64,000 nt of DNA. It comes from Sphingorhabdus sp. SMR4y (GTDB lineage Bacteria; Pseudomonadota; Alphaproteobacteria; Sphingomonadales; Sphingomonadaceae). The DNA lies in NCBI RefSeq assembly GCF_002218195.1, contig NZ_CP022336.1, positions 2,351,001 through 2,415,000 on the forward strand. Reading direction: 5' to 3'. Under the pieces are notes generated by a model. That model saw only the letters and a list, made by a program, of their open reading frames with translations, was not told the DNA's origin and ran no database searches. Below are positions 34,628-44,020 of the stretch, in pieces (position 1 is the first letter of the stretch; the number at the start of each line of letters is the position of its first letter). A program made the position numbers and the translations under genes.

Positions 34628-35404
34628 TCATTTGCCACCGGTGACATAAAGACATTGGCCCGTCACCCAGCTGGAGGCGGGCGAAGCCATATAGACCACG
34701 GCGGCGGCAATATCCTCTTCCCGGCCGAAACGGGCCAGCGGTATCTGGAACTGTTTGAGCAGGGCTTCCCGCTTTTCTTCGGAATCGATGCCCATGGATT
34801 CGTCGAAATTTTCGGTCGGGATCGGTCCCGGCGCCACCGCATTGACGCGGATTTTCGGAGCCAGTTCCAGCGACAGGCTGGCGGTCAGGCTGTTTACCGC
34901 CGCCTTGGACGCGCCATAGGGCGCGTTTTTCACTTGCCCTCCGATTGCCGCGCGGGACGAGATATTGATGATTGCCCCGCCATTCTCGCCCATGTGAGTC
35001 GCGGCTGCGACCGCGCCCATCCAGACGCTCTTCAGGTTCAGCTCGATTTGCGCGTCCCAGCTGTCTTCCGGCGTGCGGGTCAGATAGCGCGGCGTGCCAT
35101 CGGGCAGACCACCGGCATTGCTCACCCAGATCGTCAATCGCCCCAGTTCCTCGACCGCGCGGTTGGCGAGGTTCTCCAGAGCGGCGCGGCTCGTGACATC
35201 GGTCGGCACCGCTATTGCGCGACGGCCCATTGCGCGTATCTCTTCGGCGACCTTTTGCAGGTCATCGGCAGAGCGTGCGGCAATGGCGACATCGGCGCCC
35301 GCTTCGGCCAGGCCAAGCGCAATTGCTCGCCCGATGCCCTTGCCCGCGCCGGTGACGACAGCGACTTGGCCGTCGAGTTTGAACTGATCCAGAAGGCCCG
35401 TCAT
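34628..35404 (-). CDS. SDR family oxidoreductase
   Basis: The 258-residue protein has the cofactor loop VVTGAGKGIGRAIALG near residue 17, NAGG near 90 and the catalytic YGASKAAVNSL near 160. The C-terminal GQCLYVTGG is typical of 3-oxoacyl reductase-like SDRs. It is the last gene of the five-gene minus operon that starts at 42017, and lies 27 bases after the FAD dehydrogenase. It would supply an alcohol or ketone step in that pathway. Substrate unknown. Confidence 0.9.
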   Translation of the reverse strand: MTGLLDQFKLDGQVAVVTGAGKGIGRAIALGLAEAGADVAIAARSADDLQKVAEEIRAMGRRAIAVPTDVTSRAALENLANRAVEELGRLTIWVSNAGGLPDGTPRYLTRTPEDSWDAQIELNLKSVWMGAVAAATHMGENGGAIINISSRAAIGGQVKNAPYGASKAAVNSLTASLSLELAPKIRVNAVAPGPIPTENFDESMGIDSEEKREALLKQFQIPLARFGREEDIAAAVVYMASPASSWVTGQCLYVTGGK

Positions 35405-35431
35405 CTCATCTCATCTCCCTGATGGTGCCGG

Positions 35432-37057
35432 TCATTGATTGACCCGTCTCGCCGCCGCGCGGCCCGCGATATAGCCGAATGTCAGAGCCGGGCCCAATGT
35501 GCCGCCTGCTCCGGCATAGACGCTGCCGGTGGGGGCGCTGATCACGTTGCCGGCGCCGAACAGTCCGGCAATCGGCGCCCCGTCGACATCCACAATCTGC
35601 GCCTGCGCATTGGTTTTTGCGCCGCCATTGGTACCAAGCGCACCCATCCGGATTTCCACCGCATAAAAGGGTGCCTTGGTCAGGCCACCCAATGTGGCCG
35701 CGGCCCCGTCCCGCGAACGGTCACCATAGAAGCGGTCATAGCCGGTCTTGCCGCGACCGAAATCCCGATCGTCGAGCTGCTCGGCCTGGTCATTGAACCG
35801 GTTTACCGTGGCCGGAAGGTTGGTGGCATCGACGCCTATCTGGGTTGCGAGTTCTGCCAGCGTATCGGCCTGTGCCACCCAATCGGGCAAAGGCGCGCCG
35901 GGCATGATCGATGAAAGCGGATAGCGCTCCCGATAGTGCGAATCGAAAATCAGATAGGCGGGAAGGTTGGGATAGTCGTAAGTTGCCGGATCGAAGGCGT
36001 GGAAGGCTCCGGCCAGGGCCGAATAATTGGCGGCTTCGTTACAGAATCTCTTGCCGGTTCGGTTGACCATGATGCCGTGCGGCAGGGTCCGCTCGATCAG
36101 CACCGGCATGTTGCGGGTTTCGCCGCTTTGCCATTGCGCTTCGGGAATGGCGAGAGTGGGTACCCACCAGGCGCTGGTCATGTTGCCCAGACCCGCGCCC
36201 GCGGCCATCGCCATTTTCAGGCCATCGCCACGATTGGTCGGCGGCGAGGCCGGCGCCTCCAGCGGCCCGCGCAAGAAGGCGTGTTTCAGCGCATCATTCC
36301 ATTCGAATCCGCCGGTGGCCAGGATCACGCCGTTGCGCGCAGAGATTGTCTCTTGTTCGCCGCCGCGTTCGACAATCGCGCCGGTTACCCGGCCCTGATC
36401 AAGGGAAAGCCGATAACCGCTGCATCCGAGAACAGGCTCGATGCCGCGATCGAGACAGGCCTTCAGCAGCCGCCCGACCAGCGCCTGTCCCCAGCCGCGC
36501 AAATCTTCGGTTTCGCGGCGCTGCAATTCGGCCGGATCGACTACACCGCTGCCGCCGCCGAGCGGCGTTTCGCGCAACATCATTCTGGGTGCAGGGCCAT
36601 GTGCGAACACCCGGTCCTTCCAGAGCCCGAGCGTCCCGAAGTCAAACAGTTCGTTGTCGAGCGAGCGGCCGCCCGTTTTCGCGCCGGGGCGGTCTTCATA
36701 ATAGTCCGGATAATCCGGCATCATCGTCAGCCGGATCGCGTCCACGCCGGTCAGGAAGGAGAGCGCCGGTCCGGCCTCGGCGACAAAGGCCCGGAGCGTG
36801 GCCTCGTCCATCTCGCCGTGATCGAGCGACCGGAAATAGGCCAATGCGTCGGCGTTGCTGTCCGCGATGCCCTGCGCGGCCATCTGGTCATGACCGGGGA
36901 GCCAGACCACACCACCGGAAATCGCGGCGGTTCCGCCCAGCCGGTCCTGCTTTTCAATCAGCTGGACCGAGGCGCCGGATTCATGCGCGGCCAGAGCGGC
37001 GGTCAGTCCCGCTGCCCCCGCACCGATGATCAGAACATCTGTCTCGCTATCGACTAT
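35432..37057 (-). CDS. FAD-dependent dehydrogenase (KstD/fumarate-reductase family), apparent ATA start
   Basis: The family needs an N-terminal Rossmann loop, and the sequence supplies it: DVLIIGAGAAGLTAALAAHE, then LIEKQDRLGG and ISGGVVWLPGHD. This loop is upstream of the first GTG at 36910, which alone would give a 492-residue protein with no FAD site. The in-frame upstream stop is at 37091-37093, and between that and GTG 36910 there is no ATG, GTG or TTG. The likeliest start is ATA at 37057, four bases after GGGAGAGG, giving 541 residues. An in-frame CTG inside the loop is less likely. C-terminal GSVYAGAGGTLGPALTFGYI closes the FAD site. It would dehydrogenate a ring or a saturated chain; the substrate is unknown. 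Confidence 0.8.
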   Translation of the reverse strand: MVDSETDVLIIGAGAAGLTAALAAHESGASVQLIEKQDRLGGTAAISGGVVWLPGHDQMAAQGIADSNADALAYFRSLDHGEMDEATLRAFVAEAGPALSFLTGVDAIRLTMMPDYPDYYEDRPGAKTGGRSLDNELFDFGTLGLWKDRVFAHGPAPRMMLRETPLGGGSGVVDPAELQRRETEDLRGWGQALVGRLLKACLDRGIEPVLGCSGYRLSLDQGRVTGAIVERGGEQETISARNGVILATGGFEWNDALKHAFLRGPLEAPASPPTNRGDGLKMAMAAGAGLGNMTSAWWVPTLAIPEAQWQSGETRNMPVLIERTLPHGIMVNRTGKRFCNEAANYSALAGAFHAFDPATYDYPNLPAYLIFDSHYRERYPLSSIMPGAPLPDWVAQADTLAELATQIGVDATNLPATVNRFNDQAEQLDDRDFGRGKTGYDRFYGDRSRDGAAATLGGLTKAPFYAVEIRMGALGTNGGAKTNAQAQIVDVDGAPIAGLFGAGNVISAPTGSVYAGAGGTLGPALTFGYIAGRAAARRVNQ

Positions 37058-37142
37058 CGCACCTCTCCCGTGACCGGATTGGGGACCAGTCTAGGGACAA
37101 GCACGTGGTGCGACAAACCGCACTTTGGATAGCCGCAGCTGG

Positions 37143-39008
37143 CTAGGCAGCAACAGTTCCCGGCTGCACCGGTGCCGGCAGTCCGGTTTCTTCCAGACAA
37201 TTGGCCCGCAATGTCTCGATATCGGGACCAAAGTTGAACGGACTGTCGGTCGCCACCACATCCGCTGCCATTTCCGCGCGCAGGCTTTCGGTGGCCGGAC
37301 CATCGACGCTGCCGTCTGCGGCGATGACAACGCCATAGTCGCGCGCGCCTTCCACGGTCACCAGCCCCTGACGGATTTCCAGCGCCACCAGTTCGGGATC
37401 GCGCTCCAGCGGGTTGCCCCAGCCGCCACCGCCCCAGGTGATGAAGTGCAGCAGATCGCCTTCGCGGACTTCAACGCCGTCCTGCTTGTTGCCGACCACC
37501 TCTTTTGAACCGTCCGCGCGTTCCAGTATCTTGGTCGCCCGGTCGCCGGGCTGACCGCCGTTGACGCCCCAGGGATAAGTGAACCAGCGGTCGTCATGGA
37601 TCGCCACCGTTCCGGGTTCGAGGAAACGGTAGGTCATGTGAATGCCGTTGCCACCGCGGAAGCTGCCCGCGCCGCCGCTGTCGGGCTTGGCCTCGTACCG
37701 TTCGATTCGCAGCGGGAAATATTTCTCGAGAAACTCGTTCGGCACATTGGTGAATCCGGGCCACAGCGAGTGGCCATCCGGACCATCGCCAAAGGGCCGT
37801 CCGGGAATGCCGCCAAAGCCGATCTGGAAGAGCTGGAACCATTCGCCGCCCTTGTCGAACCCGGAATACATCAGATGCGGGCTGGAGGAGAAGCCCGCGC
37901 CGTTGAGGAATTCGGGTTGCCGTTGACCGAGCAAGCCGCCCAAAATGTCGAAAATCCGGCCCAGTGCATGGGTGCGTCCGGCAAGCGCGGCGGGATATTT
38001 CGGCTTCAGCAGCGAGCCTTCCGGAATGCGCACGTCAACCAGATCATAGAAGCCGTCGTTGAACAATATCTGCGGATCGAAGACCATGATCATGTAGATG
38101 CCGAAGAACATCTTGAACATATTCTCGTTGAGAAAGAAGTTGATCGAGCTGGGCGCTTGCGGGTCGGTGCCCTCGAAATCGAGGATGACCTTGCCGCCCT
38201 CGCGCCACATCTTGCAGCTGATCTTGTAGGGGCCGAAACCGACGCCGTCGTCGCAGATATAGTCGCTGAAGCTGACCGGTTCCTCGCCGATGCTGGTCTC
38301 GATCAGATGTTTCATGGCGCGGTGGTTGCGTGCCAGCAGCAGATCGGTGGCGCCGGCAAATTCATCCTCGCCAAAGCGTGCGCACATTTCGTCGACCCGG
38401 CGGGCTGCGACCCGGCAGGAAGCGATCAGCGCGTTGAGATCGGCGGCGCACCAGTCCGGCTTGCGGCTCTGGTGCAGGACAACCTTCACCATTTCCTCGT
38501 TATAGACGCCTTTCTGGTAGATCTTGACCGGCGGTATACGGACGCCTTCCTCGAACACGCTCTTGCTGTCGATCGGGATCGAGCCGGCGACCTTGCCGCC
38601 GATATCGGACTGGTGACCGAACATGGCGGTCCAGGCGACCAGCCGCCCACCGCGATAGACCGGCAGCAACACCAGCCAGTCATTATTATGGCTGACCGCG
38701 CCGTCGCAACTGTACGGATCGCTGAGGAAGATCATGTCGCCTTCCTCGATGGTCCCGGGATAGGAGCGCAGGAAGCCGTCGATGAAGCTGCCGAACTGGC
38801 CGACCACCATCTTACCGTCGCGATCGGCGATCAGCGGAAAGGCGTCGCCCTGTTCGCGGATACCCGGTGACATGGCCGTGCGGACCAGAGTGGCATCCAT
38901 CTCGATCCGCGCGTTGCGCAAGGCATTTTCCATGATGTCGAGCGTGACCGGATCGACATCGACCTTGTTGAAGGGGGCGCTGTTGGTTTCGATAATCTGT
39001 GCGGGCAT
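37143..39008 (-). CDS. hydantoinase B/oxoprolinase family protein (HyuB-like)
   Basis: The 621-residue protein matches the HyuB family. VDPVTLDIMENALRNARIEM begins it, and VRTAMSPGIREQGDAFPL is the segment near residue 45 that carries family residues. DPYSCDGAVSHNNDWL follows. The C-terminus has GGGGWGNPLERDPELVALE, the usual end. Such subunits pair with HyuA to hydrolyse a cyclic amide or hydantoin with ATP. Relatives are acetone and acetophenone carboxylases and caprolactamase. The HyuA gene lies one base upstream, so they form one complex. The substrate is not predictable. Confidence 0.9.
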   Translation of the reverse strand: MPAQIIETNSAPFNKVDVDPVTLDIMENALRNARIEMDATLVRTAMSPGIREQGDAFPLIADRDGKMVVGQFGSFIDGFLRSYPGTIEEGDMIFLSDPYSCDGAVSHNNDWLVLLPVYRGGRLVAWTAMFGHQSDIGGKVAGSIPIDSKSVFEEGVRIPPVKIYQKGVYNEEMVKVVLHQSRKPDWCAADLNALIASCRVAARRVDEMCARFGEDEFAGATDLLLARNHRAMKHLIETSIGEEPVSFSDYICDDGVGFGPYKISCKMWREGGKVILDFEGTDPQAPSSINFFLNENMFKMFFGIYMIMVFDPQILFNDGFYDLVDVRIPEGSLLKPKYPAALAGRTHALGRIFDILGGLLGQRQPEFLNGAGFSSSPHLMYSGFDKGGEWFQLFQIGFGGIPGRPFGDGPDGHSLWPGFTNVPNEFLEKYFPLRIERYEAKPDSGGAGSFRGGNGIHMTYRFLEPGTVAIHDDRWFTYPWGVNGGQPGDRATKILERADGSKEVVGNKQDGVEVREGDLLHFITWGGGGWGNPLERDPELVALEIRQGLVTVEGARDYGVVIAADGSVDGPATESLRAEMAADVVATDSPFNFGPDIETLRANCLEETGLPAPVQPGTVAA

Positions 39009-39009
39009 A

Positions 39010-41064
39010 TCAGGCTCCTTCCACCAGGTTTATGATCAGATTGCCATGGTCGTCGACCAGCGCTTCGCAGCCGCTGTGGACCAATGTCGTGCTGTCCATT
39101 TCGGTGACGATGGCAGGCCCCGGGACGCGGTTTCCGGCCTTCAGCAGGGCGCGGTCATAAATCGCTGCGTCCTGCATCTTGCCATCCATGTAGAGCTGGT
39201 GATCGCGGGTCTTGGCAGCCGATGGATCAGCGTCGCCCTTGCCGATGGACGGTGGTGCGACATCGGCGGATTTGCCGAGCGCCACGGCGCGGACATTGAC
39301 AATCTCGTGCGGTGTCTCGTCCAGATTGAAGGTGAATAATCGTTCGTGTTCGGTATCGAAGCGCGCGATCAGGCTGGCAATGGAAAGACCTTCCGGTTCT
39401 ACCGCCAGCGGAATTTCGAAGGCCTGGCCGGCGTAGCGGATATCGATTTCATAGAGCAATTCGATATCGCCGGGCGCGACATCTTCGGCCTCCAGTTCCT
39501 GTTTGACCTGCGCGCCGAGACTGTCGAGATAGGCGGTGAGTTCTTCGTCGCTGGTGTTCTGTACCATCTTGTTGAAGCTGCGCTGGGTTTCGACGCGCTG
39601 GCGGGTGGTTGCATCGCCATAGGCGCAAAGCACGCCGGGCGAGGGCGGAATGATCACCGGCCAGCTGTTCATCAGCTTGCCCATCGCATTGGCGTGCAAC
39701 GGTCCGGCGCCACCAAATCCCATCAGCGCGAAGTCGCGCGGGTCATAGCCCTGCTGGACCGAGACCAGGCGCAGCGCACCAAACATATTTTCATTCACGA
39801 TGTCGATAATTCCGGCGGCGGCGTCCATCAGGTCGATCCCCAGCGCGTCGGCAATCGTCTGCACCGATTTTTTTGCCCCTTCGCGGTCGAGGGTGAAGCT
39901 GCCGCCCAGCAGCGATTCGGGCAAATAGCCGAGCACGACATTGGCGTCGGTCACTGTCGGCAATTCACCGCCCTTGCCATAAGCCACCGGCCCGGGCACC
40001 GCGCCAGCGCTTTCCGGACCAACCCGCAGCGCCTTGGTCAACTCGGGTACGAAGGCGATCGAGCCGCCACCGGCGCCGACGGTTTTGACGTCGATGGAAG
40101 AGGCGCGGACATTCAGGTCACCGACCGAGGTCTCCCGCTGCAATCGTGCGGAACCATTCTCGATCAGCGCCACATCGGTCGACGTGCCGCCCATGTCGAG
40201 CGTGAGAATATTCTTCACGCCCGCGCTTTTCGCCACCCAGACGGCGCCGGCAACACCGCCGGCCGGTCCCGACATCAGCAGGTTGACCGGTGCTTCGGCA
40301 CTTTTTTCCGCCGACATCAATCCGCCATCGGAGCGCAGCAGATTGAGCTTTGCCTTTGTGCCCCAATCCTTCAGTTCCCGTTCAAGATTACCGACATAGC
40401 GGGCCACCGCCGGACGTACGGCGCTATTGGCGATGGTGGTGAGGGCGCGTTCATATTCCTGCATTTCCGGCAGGATATCGGAGGAGATGGAAATCGGGAT
40501 ATCGGGAAAGACCTCGGCACAAATGGCGGCGACCGCCTTTTCGTGCCGGCCGTCGACATAGCTGTTCATCAGGCAGATGGTCAGCGCCTCGATCTCTTCC
40601 GATGCTTTCAGCTGTTCCAGCCGGGCGCGCATTTCCGGTTCGTCCAGCTCGCGAACGGTCTTGCCTTCGGCATCCATCCTCTCCGGCGCCTCGATCGTGC
40701 GTTCGAGCGCGGCCATGGGTTCGGGTTTTGGCCAGATGATCCAGGCGGCAAGACCACCTGGCACGAGGCTCCGGGCAATCTGCATCAGATGGCGATAGCC
40801 GTCGGTAACGACCAGCCCGACCTTGGCGATTTTCTTTTCCAGCACCGCGTTGGTCGCCACGGTGGTGCCGTGGAGGAACAGGTCGATATCCGCAGGCGCG
40901 ATATTCTGGCGTTCGCAAAGACCTCTGGCACCGTTGATGACCGCCTGGGAGGGATCGCTCGGGGTGGAAGGGACCTTGTCCCGGAACGTCTGGCCGGTTG
41001 CCTCGTCAATCAGCAACAGGTCGGTGAAAGTTCCGCCAACGTCGACACCCAATCGATATCCCAT
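39010..41064 (-). CDS. hydantoinase A/oxoprolinase family protein (HyuA-like)
   Basis: The 684-residue protein starts with YRLGVDVGGTFTDLLLIDE, the ATP-binding loop of the ASKHA fold. HGTTVATNAVLEKK near residue 67 and SGPAGGVAGAVWVAKSAG near 275 are further family segments, and LTLDMGGTSTDVALI gives the second phosphate loop. It ends in a HyuA C-terminal domain (VPGPAIVTEMDSTTLV). Together with HyuB it would couple ATP hydrolysis to opening or carboxylating a substrate. It lies 32 bases after the HMG-CoA lyase-like gene. Extra subunits typical of acetone carboxylase are absent. Confidence 0.92.
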   Translation of the reverse strand: MGYRLGVDVGGTFTDLLLIDEATGQTFRDKVPSTPSDPSQAVINGARGLCERQNIAPADIDLFLHGTTVATNAVLEKKIAKVGLVVTDGYRHLMQIARSLVPGGLAAWIIWPKPEPMAALERTIEAPERMDAEGKTVRELDEPEMRARLEQLKASEEIEALTICLMNSYVDGRHEKAVAAICAEVFPDIPISISSDILPEMQEYERALTTIANSAVRPAVARYVGNLERELKDWGTKAKLNLLRSDGGLMSAEKSAEAPVNLLMSGPAGGVAGAVWVAKSAGVKNILTLDMGGTSTDVALIENGSARLQRETSVGDLNVRASSIDVKTVGAGGGSIAFVPELTKALRVGPESAGAVPGPVAYGKGGELPTVTDANVVLGYLPESLLGGSFTLDREGAKKSVQTIADALGIDLMDAAAGIIDIVNENMFGALRLVSVQQGYDPRDFALMGFGGAGPLHANAMGKLMNSWPVIIPPSPGVLCAYGDATTRQRVETQRSFNKMVQNTSDEELTAYLDSLGAQVKQELEAEDVAPGDIELLYEIDIRYAGQAFEIPLAVEPEGLSIASLIARFDTEHERLFTFNLDETPHEIVNVRAVALGKSADVAPPSIGKGDADPSAAKTRDHQLYMDGKMQDAAIYDRALLKAGNRVPGPAIVTEMDSTTLVHSGCEALVDDHGNLIINLVEGA

Positions 41065-41096
41065 ATCTCAATCTCTCTCGTTTATTTATATGTCAT

Positions 41097-42017
41097 TCAG
41101 GATTCGGCTCTCGCGACCAGAGACGGAAGCGGCCGGCCGAGAACAGTTTCAAACCATTGATTTGTGGCTATGGCCTTGCGCAGATCGAGATCGTGGCCGA
41201 CGCCGGAGCGGTCGAGCAGATTCACCAGATCTTCGGTCGCGATATTGCCGGTGGCATTGGGCGCGAACGGACAGCCCCCTAGCCCGCCGAGGCTGGAATC
41301 GAGCGTCTCTACGCCGGCCTCTACCGCGGCCCACGCATTGGCGATGCCGGTGTTGCGCGTGTCGTGGAAATGGGCCCGCATCTTAATATGGTCGGGCAAC
41401 AGCTCCTTGAGCCGGCCGAACAGATCGGTGACCTGCGCAGGCACGCCGACACCGATCGTATCGGCCAGCGCAATTTCCATCGGATCTTCGGCGGCGATTT
41501 CTTCGGCGATTCGCAGAACCGTCTCCGGTTTTACCGCGCCTTCGAAGGGACAGCCGAAGGCAGCCGAGATAGTGACCTGCGCTTTCAGTCCCTCGGCCTT
41601 GGCAAATCGGATCATCTCGCGATTCTCCCTGATTCCCTGCTCGATGGTCTGGCCCTGATTCTTCTCGCCAAATGTGTTGCTCGCCACGACCACGCAGCCG
41701 GCTTCGTCAATCCCGCGCTTGTTGCCTTCGCGCGTCGCCAGGCCCCGCAGCACGCCGCGCTTGTTCAGGCATAATCCGATATAGGATATATCGTCGTGGT
41801 CCGGCAGGCCGGCGATCACGTCTTCCGCATCGGCCATCTGCGGTACCCGGCCCGGATGGACAAAGCTTGCCACCTCCATGCGCTTGACGCCAGCGTCCAG
41901 CATGCGTGTTATCAGGCCCAGCTTGTCCGCTGTCGAAATGATTTCGGATTCGTTCTGCAGCCCGTCACGCGGGCCGACTTCAAGAATAGAAATCGTCTTG
42001 CGATTGTCCTTGCTCAT
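41097..42017 (-). CDS. hydroxymethylglutaryl-CoA lyase-like protein
   Basis: The 306-residue TIM-barrel protein matches HMG-CoA lyase in length. EVGPRDGLQNE at residues 13-23 gives the catalytic Arg17 and Asp18. HFHDTRNTGIANAWAA gives the metal-binding His pair, and GLGGCPFAPNATGNIATEDL gives the active-site Cys loop. It would split a 3-hydroxy-3-methyl dicarboxyl-CoA (HMG-CoA or a relative such as citramalyl-CoA) to acetyl-CoA plus a keto acid. The start ATG 42017 has no good ribosome site and lies five bases from the GntR-type palindrome at 42022-42033. It is the first gene of the minus operon that includes HyuAB. Confidence 0.92.
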   Translation of the reverse strand: MSKDNRKTISILEVGPRDGLQNESEIISTADKLGLITRMLDAGVKRMEVASFVHPGRVPQMADAEDVIAGLPDHDDISYIGLCLNKRGVLRGLATREGNKRGIDEAGCVVVASNTFGEKNQGQTIEQGIRENREMIRFAKAEGLKAQVTISAAFGCPFEGAVKPETVLRIAEEIAAEDPMEIALADTIGVGVPAQVTDLFGRLKELLPDHIKMRAHFHDTRNTGIANAWAAVEAGVETLDSSLGGLGGCPFAPNATGNIATEDLVNLLDRSGVGHDLDLRKAIATNQWFETVLGRPLPSLVARAES

Positions 42018-42021
42018 ATAA

Positions 42022-42033
42022 ATTGTATACAAT
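42022..42033. promoter_or_regulatory. GntR/FCD-type operator (site 1)
   Basis: ATTGTATACAAT is a perfect 12-base palindrome. An identical copy is at 44021-44032. From family knowledge, FCD-subfamily GntR proteins bind short palindromes of this TTGTNNACAA kind. The site lies between the divergent HMG-CoA lyase-like and CoA-transferase genes and so may control both. Confidence 0.75.
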
Positions 42034-42081
42034 CCTGTAACTGCTTTGTATAGAAGAAAGGATGATGCGGAGGTATTTTTA

Positions 42082-43263
42082 ATGACGCAAGGTGCTTTGA
42101 CAGGATTACGGCTGATCGAAATGGGTCAGCTGATCGCGGGGCCGTTCTGTGGCCAGCTCATGGGCGACCATGGTGCAGAGGTTATCAAGATCGAGCCGCC
42201 GAAAGTGGGCGACGCGATGCGCAGCTGGGGGCAGGGCATTCCTCTCTGGTTCTCCGTTGTCGGCCGCAACAAAAAGTCGATCACGCTGAATTTGCGGGAA
42301 AAGGAAGGTCAGGCGATCGTCAAGCAGCTGGTCGAGAAATCCGACTTTCTGCTCGAGAATTTTCGCGCCGGCACCATGGAAAAATGGGGGCTGGATTACG
42401 ACACATTAAGTGCCATCAACAAGGGTCTGATCATGATCCGCGTGTCGGGTTATGGCCAGACCGGACCCTATTCGCACCGCGCCGGCTATGGCGGCATAGG
42501 TGAGGCCATGGGCGGCATGCGCTACATCATGGGCGAGCCCGACCGGCCGCCCAGCCGCGCCGGACTGTCGATTGGCGATTCGCTCGCCGCGACCTACGCC
42601 TGTCTTGGCGGGTTGATGGCGCTGGAGCACAGGCACAAGACCGGCGAGGGGCAGGTCGTCGATTCGGCCATCTACGAAGCGGTGCTGGCAAACATGGAAT
42701 CGACCGTCGCGGAATATACGGTAGCAGGCCATATTCGGGAACGAACCGGATCGATCCTGCCGAAAATCGCACCTTCCAATGTCTATCCGACCAGCGATGG
42801 CAGCATATTGATCGGCGGCAATCAGGACAGTGTCTGGAAGCGGATGGCCGCGATGATGGGCCGGCCGGAACTTGCCGAAGATCCGCGCTATGCAACCCAT
42901 GTCGCGCGTGGCGAGAACCAGACCGAGCTGGACGAGCTGATCATGGATTGGACCAGGACAATCAAGAGCAAGAAACTGCTGGAAATGTGCGAGGAACATG
43001 GCGTTCCTGCCGGCAATGTCTATCGCGCCCCGGAGATGCTGGAGGACCCGCATTTCCAGGCACGCGAGGCTCTGGTCGAGATGGATCACCCGCAGCACGA
43101 ACATTTTGTCATGCAGAATGTCGCGCCGAAACTGTCCAAGACCCCTGGCCATATCGATAGCGTCGGGCCAGATCTGGGTGCCCATAATGAAGCCGTCTAT
43201 GGCGAGTTGCTGGGTATGGACAGCGCAACGATGAATGACTTGCGGGAGCGGGGTATTATCTGA
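42082..43263 (+). CDS. CaiB/BaiF-type CoA-transferase family protein, catalytic Asp replaced
   Basis: The 393-residue protein has the family III layout: GLRLIEMGQLIAGPFCGQL, GAEVIKIEPPKVGDAMRSW and KKSITLNLREKEG. At the place of the catalytic aspartate, the paralogue at 2950 reads YDHVMQAM, but here the sequence is AGYGGIGEAMGGM with Gly137. Many relatives in this subgroup also lack Asp, so the mechanism may differ, or it may act as a racemase or in another way. The start ATG at 42082 has CGGAGG upstream. It is divergent from the HMG-CoA lyase-like gene and could activate the acid that the lyase cleaves. Confidence 0.88.
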   Translation: MTQGALTGLRLIEMGQLIAGPFCGQLMGDHGAEVIKIEPPKVGDAMRSWGQGIPLWFSVVGRNKKSITLNLREKEGQAIVKQLVEKSDFLLENFRAGTMEKWGLDYDTLSAINKGLIMIRVSGYGQTGPYSHRAGYGGIGEAMGGMRYIMGEPDRPPSRAGLSIGDSLAATYACLGGLMALEHRHKTGEGQVVDSAIYEAVLANMESTVAEYTVAGHIRERTGSILPKIAPSNVYPTSDGSILIGGNQDSVWKRMAAMMGRPELAEDPRYATHVARGENQTELDELIMDWTRTIKSKKLLEMCEEHGVPAGNVYRAPEMLEDPHFQAREALVEMDHPQHEHFVMQNVAPKLSKTPGHIDSVGPDLGAHNEAVYGELLGMDSATMNDLRERGII

Positions 43264-43290
43264 CGCCGGGTTCCGGTCAACTTTCCCCTC

Positions 43291-43944
43291 TCAGCTTTCC
43301 CCGGTCCGCGATGACGCGCTGCTGAAGCTGTGGAATGCGCGGCGAATATGGCTGGTCATGACGGCGCGCGCCCATTTCTGATCCTTGGCTGCGAAGGCGG
43401 CGATCAGTTCGTCATGATCGGTACCCGACTGGATCAGATCGTCCTGGGAATATTGGTTGGCAGTGTGGCGGACCACCGGCTGTTCGACCAATGCCGGGAG
43501 CAACCGATCCAGTCGCGGTGATTCGGCGCGTTCCAGAATCAAGTCGTGGAATTGCCGGTTTGCCTGCAGGAACGTGGCAATATCGGCCTCCGGGCGGTTA
43601 ACCGCTTCGGTCAGGCGAGCGTTGATGGCACGCAGCCGGGCCAGGCTTTCGTCATCCATGCGTTGTGCTGCCCGTTCTGCGGCGTGGGATTCGAGCATTG
43701 CCCGTAGCGTGAACATCTCGTCGATTTCATCATCCGACCAGTCCGCCACCGACAATCGCTTGGAGGCGCTGCGAACCAGCAGCATCTCATTCTCCAGACG
43801 CTGGACCGCATCGCGCACTGGTGTCCGCGAGACCCCGGAAATTTCGGCGAGTCGTTCCTCGGTCAACTGCATACCAGGCTGCACCTCACCCGACAGGATG
43901 AAGCTGCGTATCTTTCTATATGCGCGATCAGAAGCACGGCTCAT
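43291..43944 (-). CDS. GntR family transcriptional regulator, FCD subfamily
   Basis: The 217-residue protein has an N-terminal winged helix with QLTEERLAEISGVSRTPVRD and LENEMLLVR, which are typical of GntR proteins. The C-terminal FCD domain is helical, with ESHAAERAAQRM and QFHDLILERAESPRL, and a histidine in SHIRRAFHSF that may help bind a metal and ligand acid. I start at ATG 43944. The frame is open to 44073, but those residues are not conserved-looking. It lies between two identical palindromes and is likely the local regulator, probably autoregulated. The ligand is unknown. Confidence 0.9.
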   Translation of the reverse strand: MSRASDRAYRKIRSFILSGEVQPGMQLTEERLAEISGVSRTPVRDAVQRLENEMLLVRSASKRLSVADWSDDEIDEMFTLRAMLESHAAERAAQRMDDESLARLRAINARLTEAVNRPEADIATFLQANRQFHDLILERAESPRLDRLLPALVEQPVVRHTANQYSQDDLIQSGTDHDELIAAFAAKDQKWARAVMTSHIRRAFHSFSSASSRTGES

Positions 43945-44020
43945 GAACCGACTATTGGCGGATTTACGGGCGTTGGGCAAGGGCTGACCCGCAACGCCAG
44001 TTTCCTCTTGACGGATGATA

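Noticed and set aside
37596-38870. 424-residue plus-strand ORF
   Set aside because: It is antisense to the HyuB gene.
39346-41160. 604-residue plus-strand ORF
   Set aside because: It is antisense to the HyuA gene.
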